From Streptomyces sp. NRRL F-5126 (lineage in GTDB: Bacteria > Actinomycetota > Actinomycetes > Streptomycetales > Streptomycetaceae): DNA of 64,000 bases. Of the stretch, positions 35,942-45,343 are shown in pieces. The position numbers were made by a program, and so were the translations under genes. Every line of letters begins with the position of its first letter. The stretch's first letter is position 1. The stretch covers positions 372,001-436,000 of the forward strand of contig NZ_JOFZ01000008.1 of the NCBI RefSeq assembly GCF_000721265.1, in the 5' to 3' direction. The notes under the pieces are model-generated. The model was not told where the DNA came from. It did not search any database and saw nothing but the letters and a program-made list of their open reading frames with translations.

Positions 35942-36304
35942 CTAGGCGGGCCCTGCCGCCTCGCCCTCCGGCCGGTGCTGCACGCGGCAGCCGTAGTGCC
36001 CGCTCGCCGTGCGCTCGCACACGACGTACGGCACCGTCCCCGCCACCCCGCCGGTCGCGCGCCAGGGCATGACGGCCTCGCCGGCCAGCAGCGCCTCGAC
36101 GGTCTGCAGCGCGGCGTCCCTGGGCTCGGGGTGGTGCTCGTACTGAGCCGACCCCAGCGCGAGGGCGACGGCCAGGCCGAGGAGGTTGACCTCGGTGGGC
36201 TCGCCGGGCACGGCCGACCCCGCGACGGGGTCAAGACGGATGCCCGCGTCCGGCACGTCCACGACGCGGGCGACGTAGCGCTCTGGGGTCTCGGGCATGG
36301 ACAC
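35942..36304 (-). CDS. Conserved hypothetical protein
   Basis: 120 residues from GTG 36304, preferred over ATG 36298 because AGGAGG lies 8 nt upstream. No signal peptide or membrane helix. Sequence blocks include RYVARVVDVPDAGIRLDPVAGS, NLLGLAVALALGSAQYEH and GTVPYVVCERTASGHYGC. Family not recognised; codon use is good. Divergent from the GH3 gene. Confidence 0.7.
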   Translation of the reverse strand: MSMPETPERYVARVVDVPDAGIRLDPVAGSAVPGEPTEVNLLGLAVALALGSAQYEHHPEPRDAALQTVEALLAGEAVMPWRATGGVAGTVPYVVCERTASGHYGCRVQHRPEGEAAGPA

Positions 36305-36526
36305 GCTCGCTTCCTCCTGCCGGCGCGGTGGCCGTACCCCATGCATGGCCACACTTCAATGATCAGGCCAATTCCGCCGCACGCATCTTGTTCCCGGACA
36401 TGACAGGCCGTAGAAACGTCTCGTTCTGTCCATGTCCGGCCACCCACTGTCACACACATCACTTCCTGTCACCTCCACCCCACGCGTTTCCGCTCCCAAG
36501 CTCCTCCCTTTCCCCAGGAGTTCACC

Positions 36527-39500
36527 ATGCGCAGAACCAGACCGCGCCTCGGTGCGGTTGCCTCAGGTGCCCTGCTCGTCGCGGCGATGGCCGTGCCGGC
36601 CTCCGCTTCGGCGGCGGCCGCGGCGCCCGGCGAGCCCGCTTCCCCGACGTCGGCCGACTGCCCCTGGGTCGGCTCGCACGCCCCCATCGGCCACCGCGTC
36701 TCCCAGGTCCTGTCGAAGATGACGCTGGACGAGGAGATCGCGATGGTCCACGGGGCCGCGGGCTCCGCGTACACCGGCTACATCCCCGGCGACTCCCGCC
36801 TGTGCATCCCCGCCCTCAAGATGCAGGACGGCCCGGTCGGCGTGCGGATGTCCGACACGACCCAGCTGCCCGCCGCGGCGAACGTCGCCGCCTCCTTCGA
36901 CCCGTCGCTCGCGAAGTCGTACGGCGCGGTGATCGGCGCCGAGGACAAGGCGAAGGGCGTCGACGTCGACCTCGGGCCCACCGTGAACATCGTCCGCGAC
37001 CCGCGCTGGGGGCGCGCCTTCGAGTCGTACAGCGAGGACCCGTACCTCACCGGGCAGATCGGCGCCGCCGACATCGAGGGCATCCAGGACCAGGGCGTGA
37101 TGGCCCAGGTGAAGCACTGGGCGGTCTACAACCAGGAGACCAACCGCAACACGGCCTCTGACAACGCTGTCATCGACGACAGGACCGTCCACGAGGTCTA
37201 CGCGGCCGCCTTCGGCACAATCCTCGACCAGGCGAAACCGTCCTCGGCCATGTGCTCCTACTCGTCGATCAACGGCACGTACGCCTGCGAGGACGCGTAC
37301 CTGAACAACATCCTCAAGAAGCAGTTCGGCTTCGACGGCTTCATCACCTCCGACTGGGGCGGCACCCACTCCACCGTCGCGTCCGCCAACGCGGGCATGG
37401 ACATGCAGATGCCGGACGGCTCCTACTTCGGCACCGCGCTCAAGACGGCCGTGCAGAGCGGTCAGGTCAAGAAGGCGCGCGTGGACGACATGGTCACGCG
37501 CATCATGCGCGAGGAGTTCCGCTTCGGCCTCTTCGACCACCCGTCGGCCGACACCCCGGACGCGAACGCCTCCACGCCCGCCCACGTCGCGGTCGCGAAG
37601 CGTGCCGCCGAGGACGGCGCGGTCCTGCTGAAGAACAGCGGGCACGTCCTGCCGCTGGACAGCGGGAAGGTCAAGTCGATCGCCGTCATCGGCGACGGCG
37701 CCGGCAAGGACACGATGAGCGCGGGCGGCGGCAGCGCCACCGTCGCGGGCACCGGCACCGTCACGCCGTACGACGGGATCAAGGCGCGCGCGGGCGCGGG
37801 CACGAAGGTGACGTACGCGCAGGGCAACGTCAGCGCCAACGGCGAGCTGCCGGTGATCGGCAGCCAGTACCTCACGCCGCCGTCCGGCACGGGCCACGGC
37901 CTCCAGGGCGCCTACTACACCAACACGACTCTCTCCGGTGACCCGGCCGCGACGAGGACCGACCCGCAGGTGGACTTCGACTGGAACGGCGCGGCCCCGG
38001 CCGACGGCGTCGCCGGCACCAACTTCTCCACGAAGTGGACGGGCACGCTGACTCCGCCCGCGACCGGCACGTACACCTTCGGGCTGACCAGCGACGACGG
38101 CAGCCGGCTGCTGATCGACGGCAAGCAGGTCATCGACAACTGGCGCGACCAGGCGACCCACACCCAGACCGGCACGGCCACGCTGACCGCGGGCAAGCCG
38201 GTGCAGGTCGAGGTCGACTACTACCAGGGCGGCGGCGGCGACGAGGTGCACCTCGGCTGGGAGACGCCCGGCAGCGACCTCCAGGGCCAGGCGGCGGACC
38301 TCGCCGCCAAGTCCGACGTGGCGATCGTCTACGCCAACGACTTCGAGTCCGAGGGCAGCGACCTCTCCGGCATCGACCTGCCGGGCGACCAGAACGCCCT
38401 GATCGAGGCCGTCGCCAAGGCCAACCCGAACACGATCGTCGTGCTGAACACCGGCTCCGCCGTGACGATGCCCTGGCTCGACCAGGTCAAGGGCGTCTTC
38501 GAGGCCTGGTACCCGGGGCAGGAGTCCGGCGACGCCATCGCCGCGCTGCTCTACGGCGACGTCAACCCGTCCGGCAAGCTGCCGGTCACCTTCCCGAAGT
38601 CGCTGGACCAGGTGCCCGCGAACACGGCGGCGCAGTGGCCGGGCGTGGACGGCAAGGTCCAGTACTCCGAGGGCCTCGACGTCGGCTACAAGTACTACGA
38701 CGCGCAGCACGAGGACCCGCTCTACCCGTTCGGATACGGCCTCTCGTACACCTCCTACAAGTTCTCCCACCTGCGCGTCGAGGGCTCGACGATGCGGGAG
38801 GGCGGATCGCTGCGGGTGACGGCCGACGTCACCAACACCGGCTCGCGGGACGGCAGCGAGGTGGCCCAGCTGTACCTGAGCGAGCCGAAGGCCGCGGGGG
38901 AGCCCGTCAGCCAGCTGAAGGGCTTCCAGAAGGTGGCCCTGAAGGCGCACCGGACCAAGCGCGTCACCTTCCGGCTGACGGCGCAGGACGCGTCGTACTG
39001 GAACAGCGACGCGCAGGCGTGGACGCTCACCCCCGGCACGTACCGGGTGCGCGTCGGCGACTCGTCGCGCAGCCTGCCGCTGAGCGGCTCCTTCCAGGTG
39101 CGCAGGACGACGGGCCCGCGCTTCACCAAGGTGTCCGCGCCGTCGCCCGCGGCGGGCGGCTCCACGGTCGCGGTGCGCACGACGTTCACCAACGGCGCGA
39201 CGCAGCCGGTCATCGGCGCCACGACGAGGCTGTCCGTGCCGTCCGGCTGGCGGGCGAGGGCCACGAGCCCGGCGACGCACCGGCTGGTGGCGCCCGGCAA
39301 GTCGGTGACGACGACGTGGGCGGTGACCCTCCCGGACGGCGCCAAGGGCGGCGCCGCCGAGCTGACGGGCACGACCCGCTACCTCGGCTCGCCGCACACG
39401 AGCCCGGGCGACGGCTCGGCGACGGTCCAGGTCGCCTACGCCAATGTCGGGGCGGCGGCAGGTGAGGTCGGCGTCACGGACGACTCCGCCACGGCGGCGG

Positions 39501-39988
39501 GCTCGTTCGGCGACGCCGGCTACAGCTTCTCGGCGCAGGCGCTCGCCGACGCCGGCATCAGCCCCGGCGGACGGGTCACGGCCGGCTCGGCCGCGTTCAC
39601 CTGGCCGGACGTCGCTGCCGGCACGCCCGACGACGTGGCGGCCGCGGGCCAGGCGATCGCCGTGCGCGGGTCGGGGACGCGGCTGTCGTTCCTCGGCGCG
39701 GGCACCAACGGCACGCAGCAGGGGCAGGTGACCGTCACGTACGCGGACGGCACGACCTCGACGGGCACGGTGACGCTGGCCGACTGGTACGCGAACCAGG
39801 CGGTGGACGGCTGCTCGCTGGTCGCCACGACGGCGCACTGGAACAACCCGCCCGCCGACACGCTGCCGCACGACCACAAGGTCAGCCTGTACGCGTCGTC
39901 GGTGCCGCTGACGGCGGGCAAGCAGGTCGCGTACGTGACACTGCCGGACAACGCGTCGCTGCACGTCTTCGCGACGGCGATCGGCTGA
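36527..39988 (+). CDS. Secreted GH3 beta-glucosidase-like enzyme with PA14 insert
   Basis: 1153 residues, AGGAG before the ATG. Signal peptide at 1-33 (RRTRPRLGA, hydrophobic core, ASASA). GH3 N-terminal barrel at about 55-330 with KHWAVYNQETNRN and nucleophile Asp276 in GFITSDWGGTHS. In the GH3 C-domain a PA14 carbohydrate-binding insert (about 459-590; YYTNTTLSG, TGTYTFGLTSDDGSRLLIDG) interrupts the fold, which resumes with VAIVYANDFESEGSDLSGI. A fibronectin-III-like domain (about 755-830) and about 300 extra residues (NEW3-like, then a beta-sandwich ending DGCSLVATTAHWNNPP) complete it. Likely releases glucose or xylose from plant or microbial glycans outside the cell. Much longer than minimal GH3 (about 750 aa). 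Confidence 0.92.
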   Translation: MRRTRPRLGAVASGALLVAAMAVPASASAAAAAPGEPASPTSADCPWVGSHAPIGHRVSQVLSKMTLDEEIAMVHGAAGSAYTGYIPGDSRLCIPALKMQDGPVGVRMSDTTQLPAAANVAASFDPSLAKSYGAVIGAEDKAKGVDVDLGPTVNIVRDPRWGRAFESYSEDPYLTGQIGAADIEGIQDQGVMAQVKHWAVYNQETNRNTASDNAVIDDRTVHEVYAAAFGTILDQAKPSSAMCSYSSINGTYACEDAYLNNILKKQFGFDGFITSDWGGTHSTVASANAGMDMQMPDGSYFGTALKTAVQSGQVKKARVDDMVTRIMREEFRFGLFDHPSADTPDANASTPAHVAVAKRAAEDGAVLLKNSGHVLPLDSGKVKSIAVIGDGAGKDTMSAGGGSATVAGTGTVTPYDGIKARAGAGTKVTYAQGNVSANGELPVIGSQYLTPPSGTGHGLQGAYYTNTTLSGDPAATRTDPQVDFDWNGAAPADGVAGTNFSTKWTGTLTPPATGTYTFGLTSDDGSRLLIDGKQVIDNWRDQATHTQTGTATLTAGKPVQVEVDYYQGGGGDEVHLGWETPGSDLQGQAADLAAKSDVAIVYANDFESEGSDLSGIDLPGDQNALIEAVAKANPNTIVVLNTGSAVTMPWLDQVKGVFEAWYPGQESGDAIAALLYGDVNPSGKLPVTFPKSLDQVPANTAAQWPGVDGKVQYSEGLDVGYKYYDAQHEDPLYPFGYGLSYTSYKFSHLRVEGSTMREGGSLRVTADVTNTGSRDGSEVAQLYLSEPKAAGEPVSQLKGFQKVALKAHRTKRVTFRLTAQDASYWNSDAQAWTLTPGTYRVRVGDSSRSLPLSGSFQVRRTTGPRFTKVSAPSPAAGGSTVAVRTTFTNGATQPVIGATTRLSVPSGWRARATSPATHRLVAPGKSVTTTWAVTLPDGAKGGAAELTGTTRYLGSPHTSPGDGSATVQVAYANVGAAAGEVGVTDDSATAAGSFGDAGYSFSAQALADAGISPGGRVTAGSAAFTWPDVAAGTPDDVAAAGQAIAVRGSGTRLSFLGAGTNGTQQGQVTVTYADGTTSTGTVTLADWYANQAVDGCSLVATTAHWNNPPADTLPHDHKVSLYASSVPLTAGKQVAYVTLPDNASLHVFATAIG

Positions 39989-40000
39989 GTGCGGGGTGTT

Positions 40001-40032
40001 CGCGGGGGCGCCGCACGCGCGGCGCCCCCGCG
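40001..40032. terminator. Bidirectional terminator between GH3 and methyltransferase genes
   Basis: Perfect 14-bp stem (40001-40014 with 40019-40032), loop ACGC, between convergent genes. Confidence 0.85.
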
Positions 40033-40052
40033 GCACCGAATGATCCCAGGGA

Positions 40053-40841
40053 TCAGGGCACGCGGACGACGGCGGCGTAGATGCCGCTGCGCTCCTCCTC
40101 GGGCGCCGGCTCCTCCTTGTACCAGTGCGGCGCAGTGACGAGACCGGGCTCGACGGGTTCGAGGCCGTCGAAGAATCGTTCGGTCTCCTCGCGCGTGCGG
40201 AAGCGCAGCGGGATGGTGCCCTTCTTGTACGCCTCCTGGACCGTCGCGACCATCTCGGGCGGGTGGAAGTCGGTCGTGCCGTGCGAGAAGATCAGCAGGC
40301 TCCCCGACGGCAGGGCGTCCACCAGCGTGCGGACGATGCCGTACGGGTCCTCCTCGTCCTGGACGAAGTGCATCAGCGCGATCAGCGACAGCACGACAGG
40401 GCGGTCGAAATCCAGGATGGTGCGCGCGTGCTCCACGATCGCGCCCGGCTCGCGCACGTCCGCCTGGATGTAGTCCGTCGTGCCCTCGGGCGTCGAGATC
40501 AGCAGCGCCTCGGCGTGGCGCAGCACGATCGGGTCGTAGTCCGTGTAGACGATGCGGGCGGCCGGGTTCACGCGCTGGACGATCTGGTGGAGGTTCGGCT
40601 GCGTCGGGATGCCCGTGCCGATGTCCAGGAACTGGTCGAACCCCTCGCGTGCCGCCCAGGCGACGGCGCGGTGCATGAAGGCGCGGTTCTGCCGGGCGGC
40701 GGCCTTGGAGTCCTCGGGCAGCTTGTCGCCGACGGCCTGGTCGACCAGGTAGTTGTCCTTGCCGCCGAGCAACCAGTCGTAGACCCGGGCCGGATGCGGC
40801 TTGCTGGTGTCGATCCGGGGCTTGGGTGTGGATGAGGACAT
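40053..40841 (-). CDS. SAM-dependent methyltransferase of the DUF574/Methyltransf_19 family
   Basis: 262 residues from ATG 40841. The family N-terminus KPHPARVYDWLLGGKDNYLVDQ is diagnostic; motif I is FLDIGTGIPTQPNLHQI, then VYTDYDPIVLRHAEAL and the acidic ADVREP. These proteins are highly multiplied in Streptomyces, often beside HTH regulators; few have known substrates. No such regulator is adjacent here. Confidence 0.9.
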   Translation of the reverse strand: MSSSTPKPRIDTSKPHPARVYDWLLGGKDNYLVDQAVGDKLPEDSKAAARQNRAFMHRAVAWAAREGFDQFLDIGTGIPTQPNLHQIVQRVNPAARIVYTDYDPIVLRHAEALLISTPEGTTDYIQADVREPGAIVEHARTILDFDRPVVLSLIALMHFVQDEEDPYGIVRTLVDALPSGSLLIFSHGTTDFHPPEMVATVQEAYKKGTIPLRFRTREETERFFDGLEPVEPGLVTAPHWYKEEPAPEEERSGIYAAVVRVP

Positions 40842-40934
40842 CGGGACTCCGTTTGCGTATGGCCGGGGTGCGGGGGACGGCGACAAAGCCAAGAGTGCCG
40901 CACGGCGGTGCGATGCGGAACGCGGGGGCGCTCC

Positions 40935-41639
40935 CTATGCGCCCGGCCGCGCCTGCGGTCGTGCGTCGAGCAGGGACGCGTACCTGCCGCGGAAGGCGGC
41001 GCCGTCCGGTGCGCGCCAGCCGGCGGTGACCCGGCCGAGCACACCCCCGGGCAGCCCCCCGTCCGCCGTGTCCTGCTCCGGTTCGAGCACGCGGTGGACC
41101 CGTAGCGTCAAGGTGCCGTCCCCCGTCGGCACGCGCACATCGGAGCCGCCGGGACCGTCCGCCACGGCGGCCGGTGCCGCCCCGGGCACGGCAACCGGGA
41201 GCGCCGTCCGCACGCGGTGGCTGGTGACGGTCGGATCGGCGGTGTGGCTCGCGCTCTGCGCCTGCGGCTCGGCCTCGCCGCGCAGCAGGGCGTACAGCTG
41301 CTCGACGAGGACCGGGTCGTGGACGCCGTCGTACACGTAGCGGTGGCCGAGCACGCCGTGCTCGGTGGTGCCGACGAGGGCGTGGCCCGCGCCGTCGAGC
41401 GGCGCCGAGCGGTAGGTCACGGGGATCAGGTAGGCGACGGGGAGCGGCCCCGACACGTCCGTGACGGTCATGAACTCGATGCCGACCTCGCCCGCGGGGT
41501 CGTCGAGCCGGAAGCCGCCGGCCTTCGCGAGCTCGGGCGCGTCCGCCCCGGCGAGGAACCACGGGCGTCCCGGCAGCCAGGCGGTGAGCAGTTCGAGCTT
41601 CGTCGGTGTCAGCGTGGTGTCGTGGTGGATGACTGCCAT
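40935..41639 (-). CDS. Maltokinase N-terminal cap-like domain protein
   Basis: 234 residues from ATG 41639; the open frame extends upstream but the family start (MAVIHHDTTLTPTKLELLTAWLP) is here. Blocks GRPWFLAG, AYLIPVTYRSAPLDGAGHALVGTTEHGVLG and RYVYDGVHDPVLVEQL match the cap domain found on maltokinases and related actinobacterial proteins, here without a kinase domain. Role unknown. Same strand as, and 93 bp upstream of, the DUF574 methyltransferase. Confidence 0.75.
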   Translation of the reverse strand: MAVIHHDTTLTPTKLELLTAWLPGRPWFLAGADAPELAKAGGFRLDDPAGEVGIEFMTVTDVSGPLPVAYLIPVTYRSAPLDGAGHALVGTTEHGVLGHRYVYDGVHDPVLVEQLYALLRGEAEPQAQSASHTADPTVTSHRVRTALPVAVPGAAPAAVADGPGGSDVRVPTGDGTLTLRVHRVLEPEQDTADGGLPGGVLGRVTAGWRAPDGAAFRGRYASLLDARPQARPGA

Positions 41640-41779
41640 GCGCGTCGCCTTTCTGGGGCAGGCCGGGACCGTCGCCATCCTGCCAGGGCGGCGCGGCGCG
41701 GCCTCGCACGACGCGGTGGCCGGGGCGCGGCGGATGCGGGGCCGCGTCCCGCGAGCGGCGGGAGCCGCCCTGGCGGGGG

Positions 41780-43513
41780 ATGCTGGAACACGGGCACACG
41801 CACGGCAGCGGAAGCGGATCAGGCACGACACCGAGGCGCGGAGGTGCGGACGTGGGGACAGCAGGCGATGGCGGCGCGGCAGGCGATGGCGGCGCAGCGG
41901 GCGATGGCGGCGCAGCGGGCGATGGCGGCGCGGTGGACGCCGAGGCGAAGAGGGACGGGCGCGGCGCGCTCTGCCTGGTGACCGGCGCGACGGGCTACAT
42001 CGGCGGCCGGCTGGTGCCCGAGCTGCTGGCGGCCGGGTACGCGGTGCGGTGCCTCGTGCGGACGCCGGAGAAACTGCGCGACCACCCGTGGTCCGGCGAC
42101 GTGGAGGTGGTCAAGGGCGACGTCACCGACGAGGCGGGCGTCGCCGCGGCCATGGACGGTGTCGACATCGCGTACTACCTCGTGCACGCACTCGGCTCCG
42201 GCAAGGACTTCGAGGACACCGACCGGGAAGCCGCCCGCGTCTTCGGCCGCTCGGCGCGCGCTGCGGGCGTCCGCCGCCTCGTCTACCTCGGCGGGCTCAC
42301 GCCCGCCGGGGTGCCGGAGCGCGAGCTGTCGCCGCACCTGCGCTCGCGCGCCGAGATCGGGCGCATCCTGCTGGCGTCGGGCGTGCCGACCGCCGTGCTG
42401 CGCGCCGCCGTGATCATCGGCTCGGGCTCGGCGTCGTTCGAGATGCTGCGCTATCTGACGGAGCGGCTGCCGGTGATGGTCACGCCGAGCTGGATCTCCA
42501 ACCGCATCCAGCCGGTGGCCGTACGCGACGTGCTGCGCTACCTGGTCGGCGCGGCGGAACTGCCCGCAGACGTCAGCAGGGCCTTCGACATCGGCGGGCC
42601 CGACGTCGTCACGTACCGCGAGATGATGCGGCGCTACGCGCGCGTGGCCCGCCTGCCGAGGCGGCTGATCGTCGCACTGCCCGTGCTGACGCCGAGGCTC
42701 TCCAGCCTCTGGGTCGGCCTCGTCACACCCGTCCCCGCCGGCCTCGCCAGGCCGCTGACGGAGTCGCTGCGCCACGAGGTGGTGTGCGCCGAGCACGACA
42801 TCGTCCGGTACGTGCCCGACCCGCCGGGCCACCCGTACGGGCTCGACCGCGCGGTCGAACTCGCGCTGCGGCGGGTGCGGCAGGGCCAGGTCTCGACGCG
42901 CTGGTCGTCAGCGTCCGTGCCGGGCGCGCCGAGCGACCCGCTGCCCACCGACCCGGACTGGGCGGGCGGCAGCCTCTACACGGACGCGCGCGAGGGCACG
43001 GTGGTGGCGTCACGGGCCGCGCTGTGGCGGGTGATCGAGGGCATCGGCGGGGTGCACGGCTGGTACTCGATGCCCGTGGCCTGGGCGGTGCGCGGCTGGC
43101 TCGACCGGTTCGCGGGCGGCGTGGGGCTGCGGCGCGGCCGCCGGGACACCGAGCGGCTCCGGGTCGGCGACTCGCTGGACTTCTGGCGGGTCGAGGAGAT
43201 CGAACGCGGCGGGCTGCTGCGGTTGCGCGCGGAGATGCGGATGCCGGGGCTCGCCTGGCTTGAGATGCGCGCCGACACGGACGCCGACGGCCGCACCGTC
43301 TACCGCCAGCTCGCGCTGTTCCGGCCCCGCGGCCTCCTCGGCCAGGCCTACTGGTGGAGCGTCTACCCGTTCCACGCGCTGATCTTCGGCGCGATGGTCC
43401 GCAACATCGCGGCGGCAGCGGAGGCCGAGGAGGGCGGCGTGCCGTCGCTGACGGCGCCCGCGCCGGCCCCGCGGGGCGCGCGCCACCCGGGGCCGGGGCT
43501 GCCACCGGCCTGA
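41780..43513 (+). CDS. SDR-type NAD(P)-binding protein with DUF2867 C-terminus
   Basis: 577 residues. The Gly/Asp-rich N-terminus comes from a 4 x 18-bp repeat. The atypical SDR domain begins near 63 with TGATGYIGG (68-76), then VYLGGLTPAGVPERELSPHL and the DIGGPDVVTYREMMRRYARV region. The last 160 residues are DUF2867 (ALWRVIEGIGGVHGWYS, LDFWRVEEIERGGLLRLRAEM). The pairing is common in actinobacteria; proposed as a membrane-associated oxidoreductase, substrate unknown. The repeat-coded N-terminus may be untranslated if a later start is used. Confidence 0.88.
   Translation: MLEHGHTHGSGSGSGTTPRRGGADVGTAGDGGAAGDGGAAGDGGAAGDGGAVDAEAKRDGRGALCLVTGATGYIGGRLVPELLAAGYAVRCLVRTPEKLRDHPWSGDVEVVKGDVTDEAGVAAAMDGVDIAYYLVHALGSGKDFEDTDREAARVFGRSARAAGVRRLVYLGGLTPAGVPERELSPHLRSRAEIGRILLASGVPTAVLRAAVIIGSGSASFEMLRYLTERLPVMVTPSWISNRIQPVAVRDVLRYLVGAAELPADVSRAFDIGGPDVVTYREMMRRYARVARLPRRLIVALPVLTPRLSSLWVGLVTPVPAGLARPLTESLRHEVVCAEHDIVRYVPDPPGHPYGLDRAVELALRRVRQGQVSTRWSSASVPGAPSDPLPTDPDWAGGSLYTDAREGTVVASRAALWRVIEGIGGVHGWYSMPVAWAVRGWLDRFAGGVGLRRGRRDTERLRVGDSLDFWRVEEIERGGLLRLRAEMRMPGLAWLEMRADTDADGRTVYRQLALFRPRGLLGQAYWWSVYPFHALIFGAMVRNIAAAAEAEEGGVPSLTAPAPAPRGARHPGPGLPPA
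41864..41935 (+). repeat. Four tandem 18-bp repeats
   Basis: Units 41864-41881, 41882-41899, 41900-41917 and 41918-41935 (consensus GGCGATGGCGGCGCAGCG) differ by at most three bases and code for the hexapeptide GDGGAA. Copy number is likely variable between strains. Confidence 0.9.
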
Positions 43514-43538
43514 CGGCGGCCCTGAACGGCCGGGGGCC

Positions 43539-43916
43539 TCAGCAGCGCTCGTCGCGATGGCCAGGGGCGCCCGCGGGCACGACGTCCCTGTCCCGCAGCG
43601 TGACGGACAGGGTGCGGCACTCCTCGACCACGGCGAAGTCGAAGCCGATCTCCTTGTGCCTGCCCAGCAGCTCGCCGGTGTTCTTCTGGGCCACGGCCAG
43701 GCCGTCGCGGTGCCCGCGCCGCACCAGCAGCTTCGCGAAGGCGACGGCGACGGCGTCCGTCGCGTCGAGCAGCCCGTCAGAACGCTGGTACGAGGCGAGG
43801 CTGTCGGGCGCCACCGCGTCGAACCCGGCCTTCGCGCAGCCGTCGATCCACCGGCCGACGATGCCCATCAGCTCGCCGCGCCTGCCGGCCGTGGAGATGT
43901 CGAGCAGCGGTGACCG
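43539..43916 (-). pseudogene. GH114-type endo-alpha-1,4-polygalactosaminidase relic
   Basis: Minus-strand reading gives LLDISTAGRRGELMGIVGRW, then IDGCAKAGFDAVAPDSLASY and KNTGELLGRHKEIGFDFAVV-EEC, matching the middle of secreted GH114 proteins. The frame then jumps directly to TLSVTLRDRDVVPAGAPGHRD, the family C-terminus, so about 40 residues between are deleted. The N-terminal third with signal peptide and first barrel strands is also absent upstream. The expected acidic catalytic residue of AVEPDN is changed here to VAPDS. The gene is almost certainly inactive. Confidence 0.7.
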
Positions 43917-44126
43917 CGTTCGCGAGACTGCCCGGCTGCTGAGGAACCCGTCGCCCCCGCCGCGGCAGAGGAGCCCAACCCCGGCCGTTGAGGACGCGGA
44001 GGACCCGCTGAACACGGCCGCCCCGGTATCCGCCGCGCCGTAGACGGGCGCTTTCCAGGCCAGGGACAGCGTGGCGATCGACGGCCGCTGCGGTGATCGG
44101 TAGCTCGTGGAGCGCGCGGCCGCCCA

Positions 44127-44606
44127 TCACCTCGGCGGCGGCTGGATGCGGGCGGCCGGCTCCGTCTTCGCCCTCCACCAGCCGACGACCTTCGCGTAAT
44201 GCAACTCGAAGTGCGGTCCCGGGTACAGCCTGCTGCGGTGGATCGCGGGCAGTATGCGCCGGCGGCCGTTCGCGAGAGTGATCCGCACCGCGAGCGCGCT
44301 CCCCTGTTGCCCCCTGCTCTCCCGCACTTCGATCCACCGGATCTCCCGCCAGGGGTAGGTACGGCCGTGCCCGAAGCCCCTGCGGATGGTGATTCCGGCC
44401 GCCCCGACCTCAGTCCTGCTGCTCAGCGCGAACAGGAAGCCGAGACCGGCGGCCACCACTGTCCCGCCCAGTGTCCAGCAGAAGATCTTGATGCCCGTCT
44501 GCTGGAGCAAAGCGACGCTCTCAATGGCCAGTAGGCTGACTATTAGGGACAGTTGATACCCGTCCGGGCGGTACTGGTCTTTCCCCCGGAAACACAGCTC
44601 CTCCAC
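44127..44606 (-). CDS. PH-domain-like membrane protein
   Basis: 159 residues from GTG 44606. Two hydrophobic segments near 17-35 and 41-62 (SLIVSLLAIESVALL; GGTVVAAGLGFLFAL) are followed by a bacterial-PH-like domain (TEVGAAGITIRRGFGHGRTYPWREIRWIEV). The stop is at 44127. Such proteins are common and uncharacterised in actinobacteria. Codon usage is less biased than neighbours (AATAGTCAGCCTACT region), consistent with acquired DNA. No good ribosome binding site was seen, so the start is uncertain. Confidence 0.65.
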   Translation of the reverse strand: MEELCFRGKDQYRPDGYQLSLIVSLLAIESVALLQQTGIKIFCWTLGGTVVAAGLGFLFALSSRTEVGAAGITIRRGFGHGRTYPWREIRWIEVRESRGQQGSALAVRITLANGRRRILPAIHRSRLYPGPHFELHYAKVVGWWRAKTEPAARIQPPPR

Positions 44607-44710
44607 ATGGCGCACACTACAAGCCCGCAGCGCCGGGTGATACACCGGCGCGGCAGCGGTCGAATCGCCCTCCCCGCACCGGGCGCACAACCCCCGGACG
44701 GCAGAGCTTC

Positions 44711-45343
44711 TCAGGAAGCGTCGACCTCGTACTGGCCGTGCTCCAGGAAGTACCGCAGCGCTTCCGGCGAGCCGTCGTCGAGGGCCTTCTGCGCCGCCGT
44801 CCGCAGCGCGTCGCTGATGGTCGGGTCGGCGAGCATGTGGAAGATGGCGACGCTGTCGTCCTCGGCCTGGGCGAGGCGGTAGCCAGTCTCGAGGAAGGTG
44901 CGTACGGACTCGGGGGTGTCGATCTCCAGGGCCTTGTCCGCCTCCCTGATGACCGCCTTGTCGTTGTTCTCCCGCGCGTGGCCCAGGATCGTGAAGACGG
45001 CGACGCTGTCGTCCTCGAACTGGGCCTGCGTGAAGCCCGTTTCCAGGAAGGTGCGCTGGTCCTCGATGGTGCCTTCGAGGGCAGCCTGTGCGGCGGCGTG
45101 GACGGACTTGCCGGTGTCCGGGTCGGCGAGGATGCGGAAGATCGCCACCCGGACGTCGTCGTCGGACATCTCGTCGACCGGCGTGGTCGAACCGTCCGTG
45201 CCTGACGCCGAGACCGCGGACGCCGAGACCGCGGACGCCGAGGGCGTCGCGGCGAAGCCCGCGGCGAACGCGGGGGTCGCGAACAGGAGCGCCGGGGCCA
45301 GGGCGGCGGCAGCGATGGTCAGGGCGGTATGGGTCGGTCTCAC
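44711..45343 (-). CDS. Secreted ALF-repeat protein
   Basis: 210 residues from GTG 45343 (AAAGG 6 nt upstream). Signal peptide at about 1-28 (LTIAAAALAPALLFATPAFA), then three or four short helical ALF repeats with period about 45: DDDVRVAIFRILADPDTG, DDSVAVFTILGHA, DDSVAIFHMLADPT, each with Ala-rich helix and RTFLETG. ALF repeats occur in secreted Streptomyces proteins, some with toxin or glyco domains; here no catalytic domain is attached. Role unknown. Confidence 0.82.
   Translation of the reverse strand: MRPTHTALTIAAAALAPALLFATPAFAAGFAATPSASAVSASAVSASGTDGSTTPVDEMSDDDVRVAIFRILADPDTGKSVHAAAQAALEGTIEDQRTFLETGFTQAQFEDDSVAVFTILGHARENNDKAVIREADKALEIDTPESVRTFLETGYRLAQAEDDSVAIFHMLADPTISDALRTAAQKALDDGSPEALRYFLEHGQYEVDAS

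Noticed and set aside
36563..40036. 1157-residue open frame antisense to the GH3 gene
   Set aside because: Mirror of GC-biased codons; Arg/Val/Gly-rich without domains, while the + frame has a full GH3 enzyme.
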